Origin: Io17-Chloro-G2 sp034420695
Lineage (GTDB): Bacteria; Chloroflexota; Dehalococcoidia; Lucifugimonadales; UBA3495
Direction of reading: 5' to 3'
Assembly: GCA_034420695.1 (NCBI GenBank)
Contig: DAOULB010000057.1
Coordinates: 1-42,825 of the forward strand
Length of the DNA: 42,825 bases
Below the pieces are notes generated by a model that was not told where the DNA came from, ran no database searches, and saw nothing but the letters and a program-made list of their open reading frames with translations. Below are positions 23,909 to 31,546 of this stretch, one piece after another (the first letter of the stretch is position 1; every line of letters starts with the position of its first letter). The position numbers and the translations under genes were made by a program.

Positions 23909-26881
23909 CTACTCCTCCTTTGGCTCCGGTTGGATGCCTATCTCCGTCCAGGGGGTGGTGATGTTGAGTAGGAGCAGGTTCTCGCACTGTTTCCAGACCT
24001 TGAAGGTTCCGGTGGTGCGGATCTCGGGCAGGTATTGGACCGGGGTCATGTCCAGTCCGGTGAGGTGCCTCGCGTCCTTACCTTGGAGGTCTGCGAGGAC
24101 TTCTCCGTCCTTTGAGACCAGTTGGAAGGCGCCTCTTCCCAGGTCTGTGACCTGGCAGTGGGTGCCCGCCGGTATATCGGCCCGCTCCTTGAGCCGGATC
24201 ACGGCTGTGGGGAGGCTCTGCCCTGTGGAGTAGTAGGTCTCGAACTCCTCGTCGGGGAGGGCGTTCGCGGCTGCCACGGTTATGGGCCGGTCGGACTTGG
24301 ACTCGACCCGGTAGGTGTTTCCTGCAGCCATTTGGGTCCAGAGGGCCAGGAATGATCCTGGCTCTTGGCCTTCCAGGGCCTGGAACTTCAGGTAGGCTTC
24401 GGTAATTACCTGGGCCTCTGCCTGCCTCAGGGCTTGGTATAGGCTTTCCTCTTTGCTGTTTCGTTCGGCTTGGGGAAGTTCCCGTAGCTCGCGCTTGGCG
24501 CTTGCGTACTGGGACCAGAGGTTGTGCTTGTCGTCGAAGGCTTGTGCCAGTATGTCGGCGGCCTCCGGCTCGAAGGTTGCCGTCAGGCCTTCCCTGGGGC
24601 CGTTGGCGACTGCCTGCCGGCGGTTGGTGCGGTCCTGGAGCAGACGTATCTGCTGTCGGATGCCTTCCCGCCAAGGCTTGTGGTGGTCGCTGCAGCTGAA
24701 GGTGGGCTTCAGGGGTGTGCCCTTGCCCCTCTTCTCGTGGAGGGCTTCCACGGCTGCCTTGACCCTGTCGTAACTGCAGGGGTCTTGAGGCTGTCCCCTG
24801 TAGATGGACTCCAGGATGTACTCCCGGAGGAACTGCAGGATCTTGCCAGGGTCGTTGGACCCGTCCTGGGACGGGTCGAGGACGACGTCCGAGGTGCACA
24901 TCTTGAGCTTTTCGGGGTCGTAGAGCCCGCTGTAGTCTATGTGCATCATCAGGGAGCAGTATGCGCCCACGGACCTCCGGAATTTTGACATCTGGAAGAT
25001 GGTGTGGGCTGCCATGGTTGTGTCGCCGGTCCACTCGGGGGGGTTGGCGACGGGTTCCGGCCCCATGACGTCCGGGTAGTTGGGCTTGCCTGTCTGGTCG
25101 GTCTCGTAGAGTCCGGGGTACCTGAAGCTTCCCGCCTTCCGGTAGAAGTGGTAACCCAGGCTCCTGAGTTCTCTTTCGTCCTTCTTGGTGAGCCGGAGGC
25201 ATACGCCGCCGTCTACCGAAGCGGGGCTCCGGAGGACCAGGACCCAGGGGTTGCCCTTGTCGTCCAGGGAGAATGACAGCTGGACGTGGTCGTCGCAGTC
25301 TGCGGTGTCCAGGGGCGCGTTGTAGCGCGCCATGTCGGACTTGGAAAAGCCGAAGCCTATGAGCTGGTCGGGCTGTTCGGGGTGCCACAGCAGTCCGCCG
25401 TATCCGGTCTTGGGAGAGGACTTCCCCCAATAGGGTAGGTGGACCAGGAGCACCTTTTCCCCGGAGATGTATATTCCCGGGGGCTTTTGGCCCTTGTTCT
25501 GGTTCTTGGCCTCGGGGCCCGGGTCGTTGGCGGACCAACTCTTGGCCGTCTGCCCTGCCACCAGGGAGGTGACGTGGGGGGAAGCCCATGGGGAGAAACC
25601 GCTGGCCCGGTAGGCCAGAAGGGGCTTGCTCCGGTTGGTCTTCCTCTTGGCCCAGGCGGGAGGCGCGGTCTCGTTGGTGTTCAAGCCGCTGGCCTCTTCC
25701 TGGGATACGGCCTCTTTCCAGGCTTCCCGGTCCAGTTGGTCGGCTATTACGGCCGACTGTTCCACGAGTTCATTGGTGTCGTAGAACTGGGCGACGACCT
25801 GGCCTAGGTAGACCGGGTCGACGTAGTAGGACCTGGGGTTGCTCCGGTGCCTGTGTACCAGCACCTTGCCCGAGGTGGCTTCGGTGTTGGTGACCTGCTT
25901 GTTGCAGGACTCGCTGTCGATGACGATGTCCACCCCTGGGGGGCAGAGCCTGTCCTCGGTTATGGCCAGCAACGCCTTGTAGGACCTGTCCTCGCCGATG
26001 ATGACGACCTGGAGGCCGATTTCGTCGCCGTGGACTTGGATACCGGAGGCCTCCATGAACTCCCGGGCGCTGGACTTGCGGTAGGTGCCGCTTCCGTCTC
26101 CGGCCTTGTCCGAGTCGTTGACTTGGACTACGTGCTGGAGGTTGCCTGGTAGCTCCAATATGGGGTATTGCGAAGGCTTGGGTACCCAGAAGGCGCCGTC
26201 CGCCGCGGTGTTGACCTTGAGGCGCTTGGTAATTTTGGCGGCTGTTGCTCCTTGGTCTATCCGCTGGCCGGGTATCCGGATGTCGGAGTCCTGGCCGACG
26301 AACAGGGTGAGGTGGCCGTCGCCGCCGGTGTAGGTGTAGGTCCTCAGCCCAATGGACTGGAGGAAGTCGTTCACCTCTTGGTTGTAGACCTGCGCTAGCA
26401 GGTCCCACGAACCCGGGTCAGCTTCCGGGAGTGGTGAGTGGAGGATCGCCGGGCTGGGTATTCCCAGCTGGCGGGCCTGTATATGCCAGGCGGAGGGCCT
26501 GGAGTTGGGGTAGTGACCCGTCATGGTGGTTGTGCTTTCGGGGGTCTCCCAACTGGAAATCAGGCCTGAGACGAGTCCCTTTCGGACCGCCTGGTCTATG
26601 ACCTGGCTGTGTGCGGCTTCTCCCCTGTGCAGCACGCTGACGTGCTGGGCCAGGTGGTGCCAGCAGTAGATGGCTCCTTCTTCGCAGAGGGGGCAATCGT
26701 ACTCCGGTTCGTCTTGGCAGCTGGGGCAATTGTGCTGGCCCTCTTCCGCTTTCTTTGCCAGGATGAATGTGTCTTCGATTTGTTCTGTTATGGCCCGGAT
26801 CTCGGCGTTGGCGCGCGAGAACTCGGACTCGATCTCCTGGATTATGGAGCCCAGAAAATCGCTGTCTTTGGTGGTCGTCAT
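23909..26881 (-). CDS. Large zinc-finger protein of unknown function (990 residues)
   Basis: The family is not recognised. ATG 26881 is set by AAGGAGG five bases upstream. The protein begins with a coiled-coil stretch (about 10-45) and a zinc module with Cys-52/55, Cys-63/66 and Cys-73 plus nearby His residues (NCPSCQ, DCPLCE, YCWHH). A second region at about 180-330 has alternating strands (GDGHLTLFVGQDSD, LQVVIIGEDRS). The most ordered part, about 465-640, contains TADCDDHVQLSF followed by WVLVLRSPASVDGG, where the Asp cluster could bind metal. Helices with Gln and Glu (about 740-880) and a beta-rich C-terminus follow. No ATP-binding motif is seen. It is the largest minus-strand gene and sits next to another unknown protein. 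A polymerase, replication initiator or scaffold are all possible; none is shown. Confidence 0.7.
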   Translation of the reverse strand: MTTTKDSDFLGSIIQEIESEFSRANAEIRAITEQIEDTFILAKKAEEGQHNCPSCQDEPEYDCPLCEEGAIYCWHHLAQHVSVLHRGEAAHSQVIDQAVRKGLVSGLISSWETPESTTTMTGHYPNSRPSAWHIQARQLGIPSPAILHSPLPEADPGSWDLLAQVYNQEVNDFLQSIGLRTYTYTGGDGHLTLFVGQDSDIRIPGQRIDQGATAAKITKRLKVNTAADGAFWVPKPSQYPILELPGNLQHVVQVNDSDKAGDGSGTYRKSSAREFMEASGIQVHGDEIGLQVVIIGEDRSYKALLAITEDRLCPPGVDIVIDSESCNKQVTNTEATSGKVLVHRHRSNPRSYYVDPVYLGQVVAQFYDTNELVEQSAVIADQLDREAWKEAVSQEEASGLNTNETAPPAWAKRKTNRSKPLLAYRASGFSPWASPHVTSLVAGQTAKSWSANDPGPEAKNQNKGQKPPGIYISGEKVLLVHLPYWGKSSPKTGYGGLLWHPEQPDQLIGFGFSKSDMARYNAPLDTADCDDHVQLSFSLDDKGNPWVLVLRSPASVDGGVCLRLTKKDERELRSLGYHFYRKAGSFRYPGLYETDQTGKPNYPDVMGPEPVANPPEWTGDTTMAAHTIFQMSKFRRSVGAYCSLMMHIDYSGLYDPEKLKMCTSDVVLDPSQDGSNDPGKILQFLREYILESIYRGQPQDPCSYDRVKAAVEALHEKRGKGTPLKPTFSCSDHHKPWREGIRQQIRLLQDRTNRRQAVANGPREGLTATFEPEAADILAQAFDDKHNLWSQYASAKRELRELPQAERNSKEESLYQALRQAEAQVITEAYLKFQALEGQEPGSFLALWTQMAAGNTYRVESKSDRPITVAAANALPDEEFETYYSTGQSLPTAVIRLKERADIPAGTHCQVTDLGRGAFQLVSKDGEVLADLQGKDARHLTGLDMTPVQYLPEIRTTGTFKVWKQCENLLLLNITTPWTEIGIQPEPKEE

Positions 26882-27150
26882 GGCGACCTCCTTCATTTTG
26901 TCGGGGCCGGCGGCCAGGCCAGGGGAAGGCCGGGAGGCCACGACTGTGAATTGCCTGCTCTGTGGAGCAGGTGTGTGGGTCCGTTTTCAGTTTTTAAGGT
27001 GCCGGCTGAGGAGAGAGGGACGGCAAGCGAGACCTGGGATTTCTGCGCCTGCCACATGTGGAACGTCGCCTCGAGATTTCTCTCGAAGCGACGCGTTTAC
27101 GGAGCTGTGGGTGGTGGTGGCTGATGCCAACACCCGTGGTTTCTCCCGTT
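26882..27150. other. Gap with inverted repeats upstream of the 990-residue gene
   Basis: No gene is seen. It holds CCTGCTC/GAGCAGG (about 26955-26972), the perfect palindrome CCACATGTGG (27052-27061) and the long inverted repeat listed separately. Promoter elements for the 990-residue gene would be expected here on the minus strand, but I could not place a convincing -35/-10 pair. Confidence 0.4.
27064..27093. repeat. Thirty-base inverted repeat
   Basis: CGTCGC-C-TCGAGA and TCTCGA-A-GCGACG pair over 12 bases with one mismatch and a TTTC loop. It lies between the stop of the 206-residue gene and the start of the 990-residue gene. Without a T-run it is more like a protein-binding site or attenuator than a terminator. 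Confidence 0.7.
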
Positions 27151-27771
27151 TTAGCTGGTGGCTTCGACGGGCTCGGTCTCCGCTTCTTCCTGGGGCTTCC
27201 GCCGGGATTCGATGGCAGCCTTCATGGAGTCGGCGAAGGGGTGGTTCATGACGGACCAGGATGCGCGGCCTTTGCCGTAGACGGCGTTGGCTTCGATCAC
27301 CAGTACGTCGGCGTTGCTCCCGTCCTCGAGGGTCACTTGCATCTGGGAAACGCTGTGAGCGCTGACCTCGATGGTGCCCTTGAAACGGGGCTTGCTGAAG
27401 GAGCTCTGCAGTTCCTGGTTGTGCCTTGCGACGGCCAGGTCGTGGAAGAAACTCCCGTTCCGGTCCAGTTCCCGAGGGCCTACGAAGACCAGGGTGGAAC
27501 CGGTGAGGGCAGGATACCACTTGCCCTGCTTGTTGCGGGTTACGGCTGCGGTCCCGATGTAGGTCCCGTAGCTGTTGCCGCGGCTTCCCTTGCTGATGAG
27601 AAGGTCGTCTATGTCAACCTTCAGCATCACGGACGTGAGTCCAGGGACGTTGTTGCGGTAGTCGGCGTAGAGGTCCTTGCCAGCCCCCCGCAAGCTTTGG
27701 ATGATCCGGGCCGCGCGGAATTTCGCGTGGTCAGCCAGGGTCGTGCGCTTTCTGTTGTTGGTCGTCACCAT
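27151..27771 (-). CDS. Hypothetical protein (206 residues)
   Basis: No family is recognised. After a basic N-terminus (MVTTNNRKRTTLADHAKFRA) comes a beta-rich domain with short strands: SVMLKVDIDDLLI, GTYIGTAAVTR, STLVFVGPREL and QMQVTLEDGSNADVLVIEANAV. The C-terminus is a charged helix ending in Glu-rich sequence. No signal peptide or membrane segment is seen. A GCGAGGT sequence lies about ten bases before the ATG. It is transcribed toward the 990-residue zinc-finger gene with an inverted repeat in the gap, and starts near a region that also makes a plus-strand small RNA. The strand pattern could be a nucleic-acid or ligand-binding barrel, but this is only an impression. Confidence 0.65.
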   Translation of the reverse strand: MVTTNNRKRTTLADHAKFRAARIIQSLRGAGKDLYADYRNNVPGLTSVMLKVDIDDLLISKGSRGNSYGTYIGTAAVTRNKQGKWYPALTGSTLVFVGPRELDRNGSFFHDLAVARHNQELQSSFSKPRFKGTIEVSAHSVSQMQVTLEDGSNADVLVIEANAVYGKGRASWSVMNHPFADSMKAAIESRRKPQEEAETEPVEATS

Positions 27772-27997
27772 GTCAATGTACCTCGCTTTTAATTTTGGTG
27801 TTGATTTATCGGGGATGTATCTCCTTTCACCTGATCTCAGCCAAATCGGTTACGGGATAACATCTGACGACTCTTACAGTGTGGGTATTTTCCTTCTAAC
27901 TGGGCAAGCGTGTTTGTCACGCGCGACGGGCGCCGGGGGCAAGAATCGGGGGGGTTCAGGAGTGGATGTTGGTTACGAATTGCGACCGAGGTTTTGT

Positions 27998-28027
27998 TTG
28001 ACAGGGAGCTTGGCGGGGGGTTAGGAT
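27998..28027 (+). promoter_or_regulatory. Promoter of the small RNA
   Basis: TTGACA at 27998-28003 and TAGGAT at 28022-28027 are separated by 18 bases. TTGACA is the exact sigma-70 -35 consensus, and TAGGAT also occurs as the -10 box of the ATPase promoter near 39.3 kb. No gene on this strand starts downstream before the terminator. Confidence 0.65.
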
Positions 28028-28033
28028 GGTGGC

Positions 28034-28107
28034 ACGGAGCTGCGAACCATGCAGCCTCGCTTGGTGTTGATCCCCCGCCGCTCGTAAGGGAGGCGGGGGG
28101 CTTTTTT
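28034..28107 (+). ncRNA. Candidate small RNA of about 74 nt
   Basis: A consensus-like promoter (TTGACA, 18 bases, TAGGAT) is followed within 75 bases by a strong terminator, with no reading frame between. The RNA would form a first hairpin from GCTGC/GCAGC around GAACCAT, then a single-stranded linker, then the terminator stem CCCCCGCC/GGCGGGGG. It lies opposite to no annotated gene. Its neighbours are the start of the 206-residue gene and the end of the first helical paralog, so it could regulate by base-pairing, or act at a distance. Plasmid copy-number RNAs have a similar size and layout; the match is by architecture only. Confidence 0.5.
28072..28107 (+). terminator. Terminator of the small RNA
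   Basis: CCCCCGCC (28072-28079) pairs with GGCGGGGG (28092-28099) around a 12-base loop, followed by GC and six T residues. The direction is plus. Confidence 0.85.
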
Positions 28108-28132
28108 GTGCCTTTGGGGGCCTGGCCTGGGG

Positions 28133-29419
28133 CTATGTTCCGGTCTTCGGCTGGAGCAGGTAGTTCATTGAGCTTGCTATCTGGTGGAGCCTGTGGCAGG
28201 TCCTGTCCTTTTCTTCATCCTGAACCAGTGCGGCGTTTTCTTTCAGGTAGTTGATGTAGTCCAACTCGACTCGGGCGGTGGTTACCAGGGTTTCGAGGCC
28301 GGCCCATACCTGGTGGTCGATGCTGCCCGGGATTTGTTGCAGGCTTTCCAGGGCTTTCTGGACCTCCTGGAGGTAATGCTGGGCTTGGTCCGGTTCCCGG
28401 AAGTTTTGGGCTAGGTCCGGGGCATTGTACCCTGAGGCATTGACGAAACCGGCGCCCTCCTCTATGGCTTTTGCCAGGCTCTTGTCGTAGGCCGTCATGT
28501 GGTCGTTCAGAAGGGTGAAGGCGTCGGGGTTGTCTTGTTCGAAGGTGTTGCTGAAGGCGACGGCGTAGGAGGCCTGGATTGATGCCACGGCCCTTTGGAT
28601 GTGGTCGGAGTTGTGGTTATCGTCCAGGTTTTGGGCGGCGGCGCTGGCTTCGCTGAAACTGGCGCTTACCATGTCCTCGGTTAGCCTCTCCCTTACTTCC
28701 GGGTTCTGTTCTTTGAAGTCCTTGAAGGTCTTGTGTTCCTCGTCGGGGCTTCGGTCGCCGTAGGGCAGGCGGTGGTCGTGTAGCAGTGTGTTGAGGCGGT
28801 GGGTGACGTCGGTTGTCAAGCGGTCGCTGTTGTGGAGGTTGGCGGCAAACTCCGCTTCCCTTTCCTCGATGAGCCTGAGACCTATCAGCCATGAGATGTT
28901 GAGGTCGTGGACTGGTCCCTTGTCGTTTTTCGGGTCGTTGCTCTGGACTGCGGACAGGAGGTAGGAGTCGAGTTGGAGGCTGGCTTCGTACTCGGCGTAG
29001 GTGGTGTCCTGGTGGACTGATTGGAATATCTCCTTTGCTATGTCGGTCGCGGCTTCGAGCCGTTCCTCCTTGCTCTGGAATTCCATGGAGTTGAAGGCTT
29101 GGACGTAGGCCGTCATGAATTTCAGCCTTTCCTCCTTGTCGTATAGGGAGAGGTTGTGGTTGTTGTCGAAGGTATTGAAGGCGCTGTCGTTCCAGTTGTT
29201 GCGGTGGCCGTCCTGTTCTAGGCCCTGGAGGGCCTTGGCGAAGTTGGCGACGTGGTTCGTCTGGCTTCCGTCTCCTTGGTGGCTGCCCGGGTACTTGGTG
29301 GTCTGTTCCTGGTCTTTGTGTTCGTTGGAGTAGTCTTGGTCCTGGAGTTGGTGCTGGACGGCCTCTTCTACGGCGAGGAATTCTTCCTGGGTGTAGCGGT
29401 ACTGTTCGGTGGGTGGCAT
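28133..29419 (-). CDS. Acidic helical protein, paralog A of a pair
   Basis: A 428-residue, almost wholly helical acidic protein with no signal peptide or membrane helix. The family is unknown. It is a clear paralog of the gene starting at 31546. Both have an N-terminal unit with AF(D/N) followed by EER.KF...YV.AFN (AFNTFDNNHNL and KFMTAYVQAFNSM here), a middle GFVN..Y..P.L unit, and the same ending, RLHQIASSMNYLLQP here and RLHKLAQGMNYLLQP there. N-terminal sequence is rich in Gln, His and Asp. GAGGAGG precedes the ATG. The AIM24-family gene lies between the two paralogs on the same strand, so all three are probably one operon. Repeated helical units suggest a scaffold or filament. Confidence 0.7.
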   Translation of the reverse strand: MPPTEQYRYTQEEFLAVEEAVQHQLQDQDYSNEHKDQEQTTKYPGSHQGDGSQTNHVANFAKALQGLEQDGHRNNWNDSAFNTFDNNHNLSLYDKEERLKFMTAYVQAFNSMEFQSKEERLEAATDIAKEIFQSVHQDTTYAEYEASLQLDSYLLSAVQSNDPKNDKGPVHDLNISWLIGLRLIEEREAEFAANLHNSDRLTTDVTHRLNTLLHDHRLPYGDRSPDEEHKTFKDFKEQNPEVRERLTEDMVSASFSEASAAAQNLDDNHNSDHIQRAVASIQASYAVAFSNTFEQDNPDAFTLLNDHMTAYDKSLAKAIEEGAGFVNASGYNAPDLAQNFREPDQAQHYLQEVQKALESLQQIPGSIDHQVWAGLETLVTTARVELDYINYLKENAALVQDEEKDRTCHRLHQIASSMNYLLQPKTGT

Positions 29420-29440
29420 TTCGGCTGGTCCTCCTCTTGC

Positions 29441-30124
29441 CTACTTCTTGGTGGTGGGGAAGTAGGGAATTAGCTTTTCGGCCAGGGAGGTGAGGTTCCT
29501 GGTCTGGATCCAGACGTGGCCTGAACCGTTGAACTTCATTACGAGGCCCTCTCCTCCGGCCAGCAGTGAACGGAGCCCTCCGACCTTTCCGATGGAGTAT
29601 TCCACGTCGTTGGTGAAGGCGACGAGATGGCCGGTGTCGACGACTAGTTCCCGTTCCGGGGTGACTGGGATCTGTTTTATGGCGCCGTAGGAGTTGTAAT
29701 AGATGTGGCCGGGGTCCTGTTCCGTGTATGCCCGTAGGAAGAAGAGGCTTTGTCCGGAGAAGAAGCCGCGGAAGCCTTGGAATTTTGCGTCAGTCTGGAT
29801 TGTGGTGGTGCAGGCGAGGAAGGCGCCTGACTGGATGAAAAGGTCCTGCCTGGGTTCTAGGAAGAAGGAATTGATGTCTCCATGGGTTGGCGGTGCGCGG
29901 CTTATGGTGCCTCCCCTGGGGCGGGCGGTGAAGGTGTTGATGAAGAAGGATTCCCCGCCGAGGATCTGCTGGAAGCCTTTGAAGAGGCCTCCCCGTCCGC
30001 TGGTGTGGAGTTCCACTCCTTCCTGGGCGACCATGGCTCCCGGTTCGGCTTTTATTGATTCCCCCGGCTCGAGTTCCAGGGTGAGGAGAGCGTAGCTTGA
30101 GTTGAACTCGATGATCGGCTTCAT
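29441..30124 (-). CDS. AIM24/TIGR00266 family protein
   Basis: The protein has 227 residues and is almost entirely beta. Typical family signatures: PGAMVAQEGVELHTSG near the start, GGLFKGFQQILGGESFF, RELVVDTGHLVAFT, and the closing GEGLVMKFNGSGHVWIQTR. Members form trimeric beta-prism barrels. In mitochondria AIM24 affects inner-membrane architecture; the bacterial role is unknown, and links with stress or tellurium-type gene sets are known for related folds. AGGAG lies eight bases before the ATG. Finding it between two paralogous helical proteins suggests a joint structure, with the barrel as a hub. No signal peptide is present, so it is cytoplasmic or membrane-peripheral. Confidence 0.9.
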   Translation of the reverse strand: MKPIIEFNSSYALLTLELEPGESIKAEPGAMVAQEGVELHTSGRGGLFKGFQQILGGESFFINTFTARPRGGTISRAPPTHGDINSFFLEPRQDLFIQSGAFLACTTTIQTDAKFQGFRGFFSGQSLFFLRAYTEQDPGHIYYNSYGAIKQIPVTPERELVVDTGHLVAFTNDVEYSIGKVGGLRSLLAGGEGLVMKFNGSGHVWIQTRNLTSLAEKLIPYFPTTKK

Positions 30125-30146
30125 GCCTCTGGTCTCCTATGTGTTT

Positions 30147-30171
30147 CGGCCCCGGTGGTGAGCCGGGGCCG
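30147..30171 (-). repeat. Intercistronic GC hairpin before the AIM24 gene
   Basis: CGGCCCCGG pairs with CCGGGGCCG over nine bases around a 7-base loop. It lies in the 78-base gap between the paralog B stop and the AIM24 start. It has no T-run on the minus strand, so it may stabilise mRNA ends or tune relative expression. Confidence 0.7.
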
Positions 30172-30202
30172 GGTAAAGGGGGATTGGGGTGTAGGTGGTT
30201 GT

Positions 30203-31546
30203 CTACACTGCGACGGGTTCCTGACCTTCTGGTTGGTTCTGGTTGTTGTCGGCTACCGGCTGGAGCAGGTAGTTCATGCCTTGGGCCAGCTTGTGGAGGC
30301 GGTCGAACTCTTCGGAACAGTCCTGGTCGGCCCTGGCTTCTATAACCTGCTCGAGGATGTGGCACTTATCGGTCATATCCCGTATTGCCAACTCGTAGAT
30401 GCCGCTCATCCTTTCGTTGTGGAAGTTTGCTTCCCTGATCGTTTCCTGGACCTTGTCCAGGTATTCCTGGACTTGCTCCAGGTTGGTGAATTCCTCGGGG
30501 AGGTTGGGCTGCTCGTAGTTCTCGCTGTTTACGAAGCCGGTGTTCTCCCTTATGGCGTGGTTGAATTGCTGGTCGTGGCTGACGCTGGTGTTGAGCGCTG
30601 CTTCGAAATGGTCTAGGTTCTCGTCGGCTACGGAGTTCTTCATGCCGTCGAAGTAGAGGCCCACGATGGCGTTCTGGGCCTGCTTGGCCCCGGTGGCGTC
30701 GGGGTCGTTGGTGTCTTCCATGTGGTTGATGTGTTCGGTGGACTCCTTCCAACTCTTGTCCAGGACCTGCTCCACCAGGGAGTCGAGTCTCTCCTCCTTG
30801 AACTCGGAGATGCGTTTTATGAAGTCGGTGCGGTCGTTCATGTTGGTCCAGTCCGAGGTTATGTCTCCCTTGGCCCAGGCCATTGCCTTGTCATAGGAAT
30901 TGGACATTGCTGCCACTGCGGCTTCCTCGTCCCGGTGGCTCATGGCCATGGCGTTGGCGAAGTTGTGCTCGTACTGGTCTACGGAGAGGGATGCGACAAT
31001 GTGGGCCATGCCCTCGGAGTCGTCGATGATCCTCTGGGCGTGCTCCATGTCGGTTACCTGGACGGTGAAGGAGCCGGTCTCCCTGCCATTGGCGTCATAG
31101 TCTTTCTTGACGTGGTGTATGTCCGCCTCTTCCAGGATGTCCAGTATCTTCTGGTCGCCGGCGTACTGGGCCCTGAACTCGTTCATGTGGACTAAGTCAT
31201 GGGCCGGCTGGAAGACGGTGTGGGCTACGTCCTGGGCCGCCCGGTAACGTGCGTCTGCGTCGTTGTTGAAGTCGACCTGGTTGAATGCCTCCACGTATGA
31301 GTGGAGGAACTTGGTGCGTTCCTCGGCGTTGTAGCCGGTCAGCGGGTCCCGGTTGTCGAAGGCTGCGGCGGCGGCGGCGTTTAGGTCGTGCAGCCTCTCT
31401 TTGAAGTTGAGGACTTTCTCCTCAATGTGGTCCGTGTAGGACTCGTTCTTGGCACCTGCGTGTCTCGTCTGGGCCCTGTCTGAGGTCTCTTCTTCGGCAT
31501 GCTGGGTGACGAAGTCTAGTCTTTCCCTGAGTTCTGTGTTTGGCAT
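30203..31546 (-). CDS. Acidic helical protein, paralog B of a pair
   Basis: The protein has 447 residues, is acidic and all-helical, with no export signal. The family is unknown. It shares with the gene at 28133-29419 the block AEERTKFLHSYVEAFNQVDF, the block GFVNSENYEQPNLP and the C-terminal RLHKLAQGMNYLLQP, so the two arose by duplication. It differs by a longer middle part (TGSFTVQVTDMEHAQRII). GGGAGG lies seven bases before the ATG. A TTGACA at 31601-31596 on the minus strand may be the operon's -35 box, but no convincing -10 follows at the normal distance. It is the first gene of the paralog-AIM24-paralog group. Confidence 0.7.
   Translation of the reverse strand: MPNTELRERLDFVTQHAEEETSDRAQTRHAGAKNESYTDHIEEKVLNFKERLHDLNAAAAAAFDNRDPLTGYNAEERTKFLHSYVEAFNQVDFNNDADARYRAAQDVAHTVFQPAHDLVHMNEFRAQYAGDQKILDILEEADIHHVKKDYDANGRETGSFTVQVTDMEHAQRIIDDSEGMAHIVASLSVDQYEHNFANAMAMSHRDEEAAVAAMSNSYDKAMAWAKGDITSDWTNMNDRTDFIKRISEFKEERLDSLVEQVLDKSWKESTEHINHMEDTNDPDATGAKQAQNAIVGLYFDGMKNSVADENLDHFEAALNTSVSHDQQFNHAIRENTGFVNSENYEQPNLPEEFTNLEQVQEYLDKVQETIREANFHNERMSGIYELAIRDMTDKCHILEQVIEARADQDCSEEFDRLHKLAQGMNYLLQPVADNNQNQPEGQEPVAV

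Larger units (their letters stand above)
27772..28132. other. Intergenic region holding a small RNA gene
   Basis: There is no protein gene. From left to right it contains an AT-rich stretch (27780-27900, probably the promoter of the 206-residue gene on the minus strand), the motif TGGATGTTGGTT (27963-27974) shared with another non-coding region, and then the plus-strand promoter and small RNA described separately. Confidence 0.6.

Noticed and set aside
24950..25320. Assigning the 990-residue protein as an RNA polymerase from TADCDDHV and VLVLRSP
   Set aside because: The motif order and the missing DxDGD pattern make the resemblance too weak for an annotation; kept only as a testable idea.
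24078..25589. A 503-codon minus-strand frame inside the 990-residue gene
   Set aside because: Almost wholly Arg/Pro/Gly, the usual shadow composition in GC-rich DNA; the other frame has the ribosome binding site and ordered protein-like sequence.
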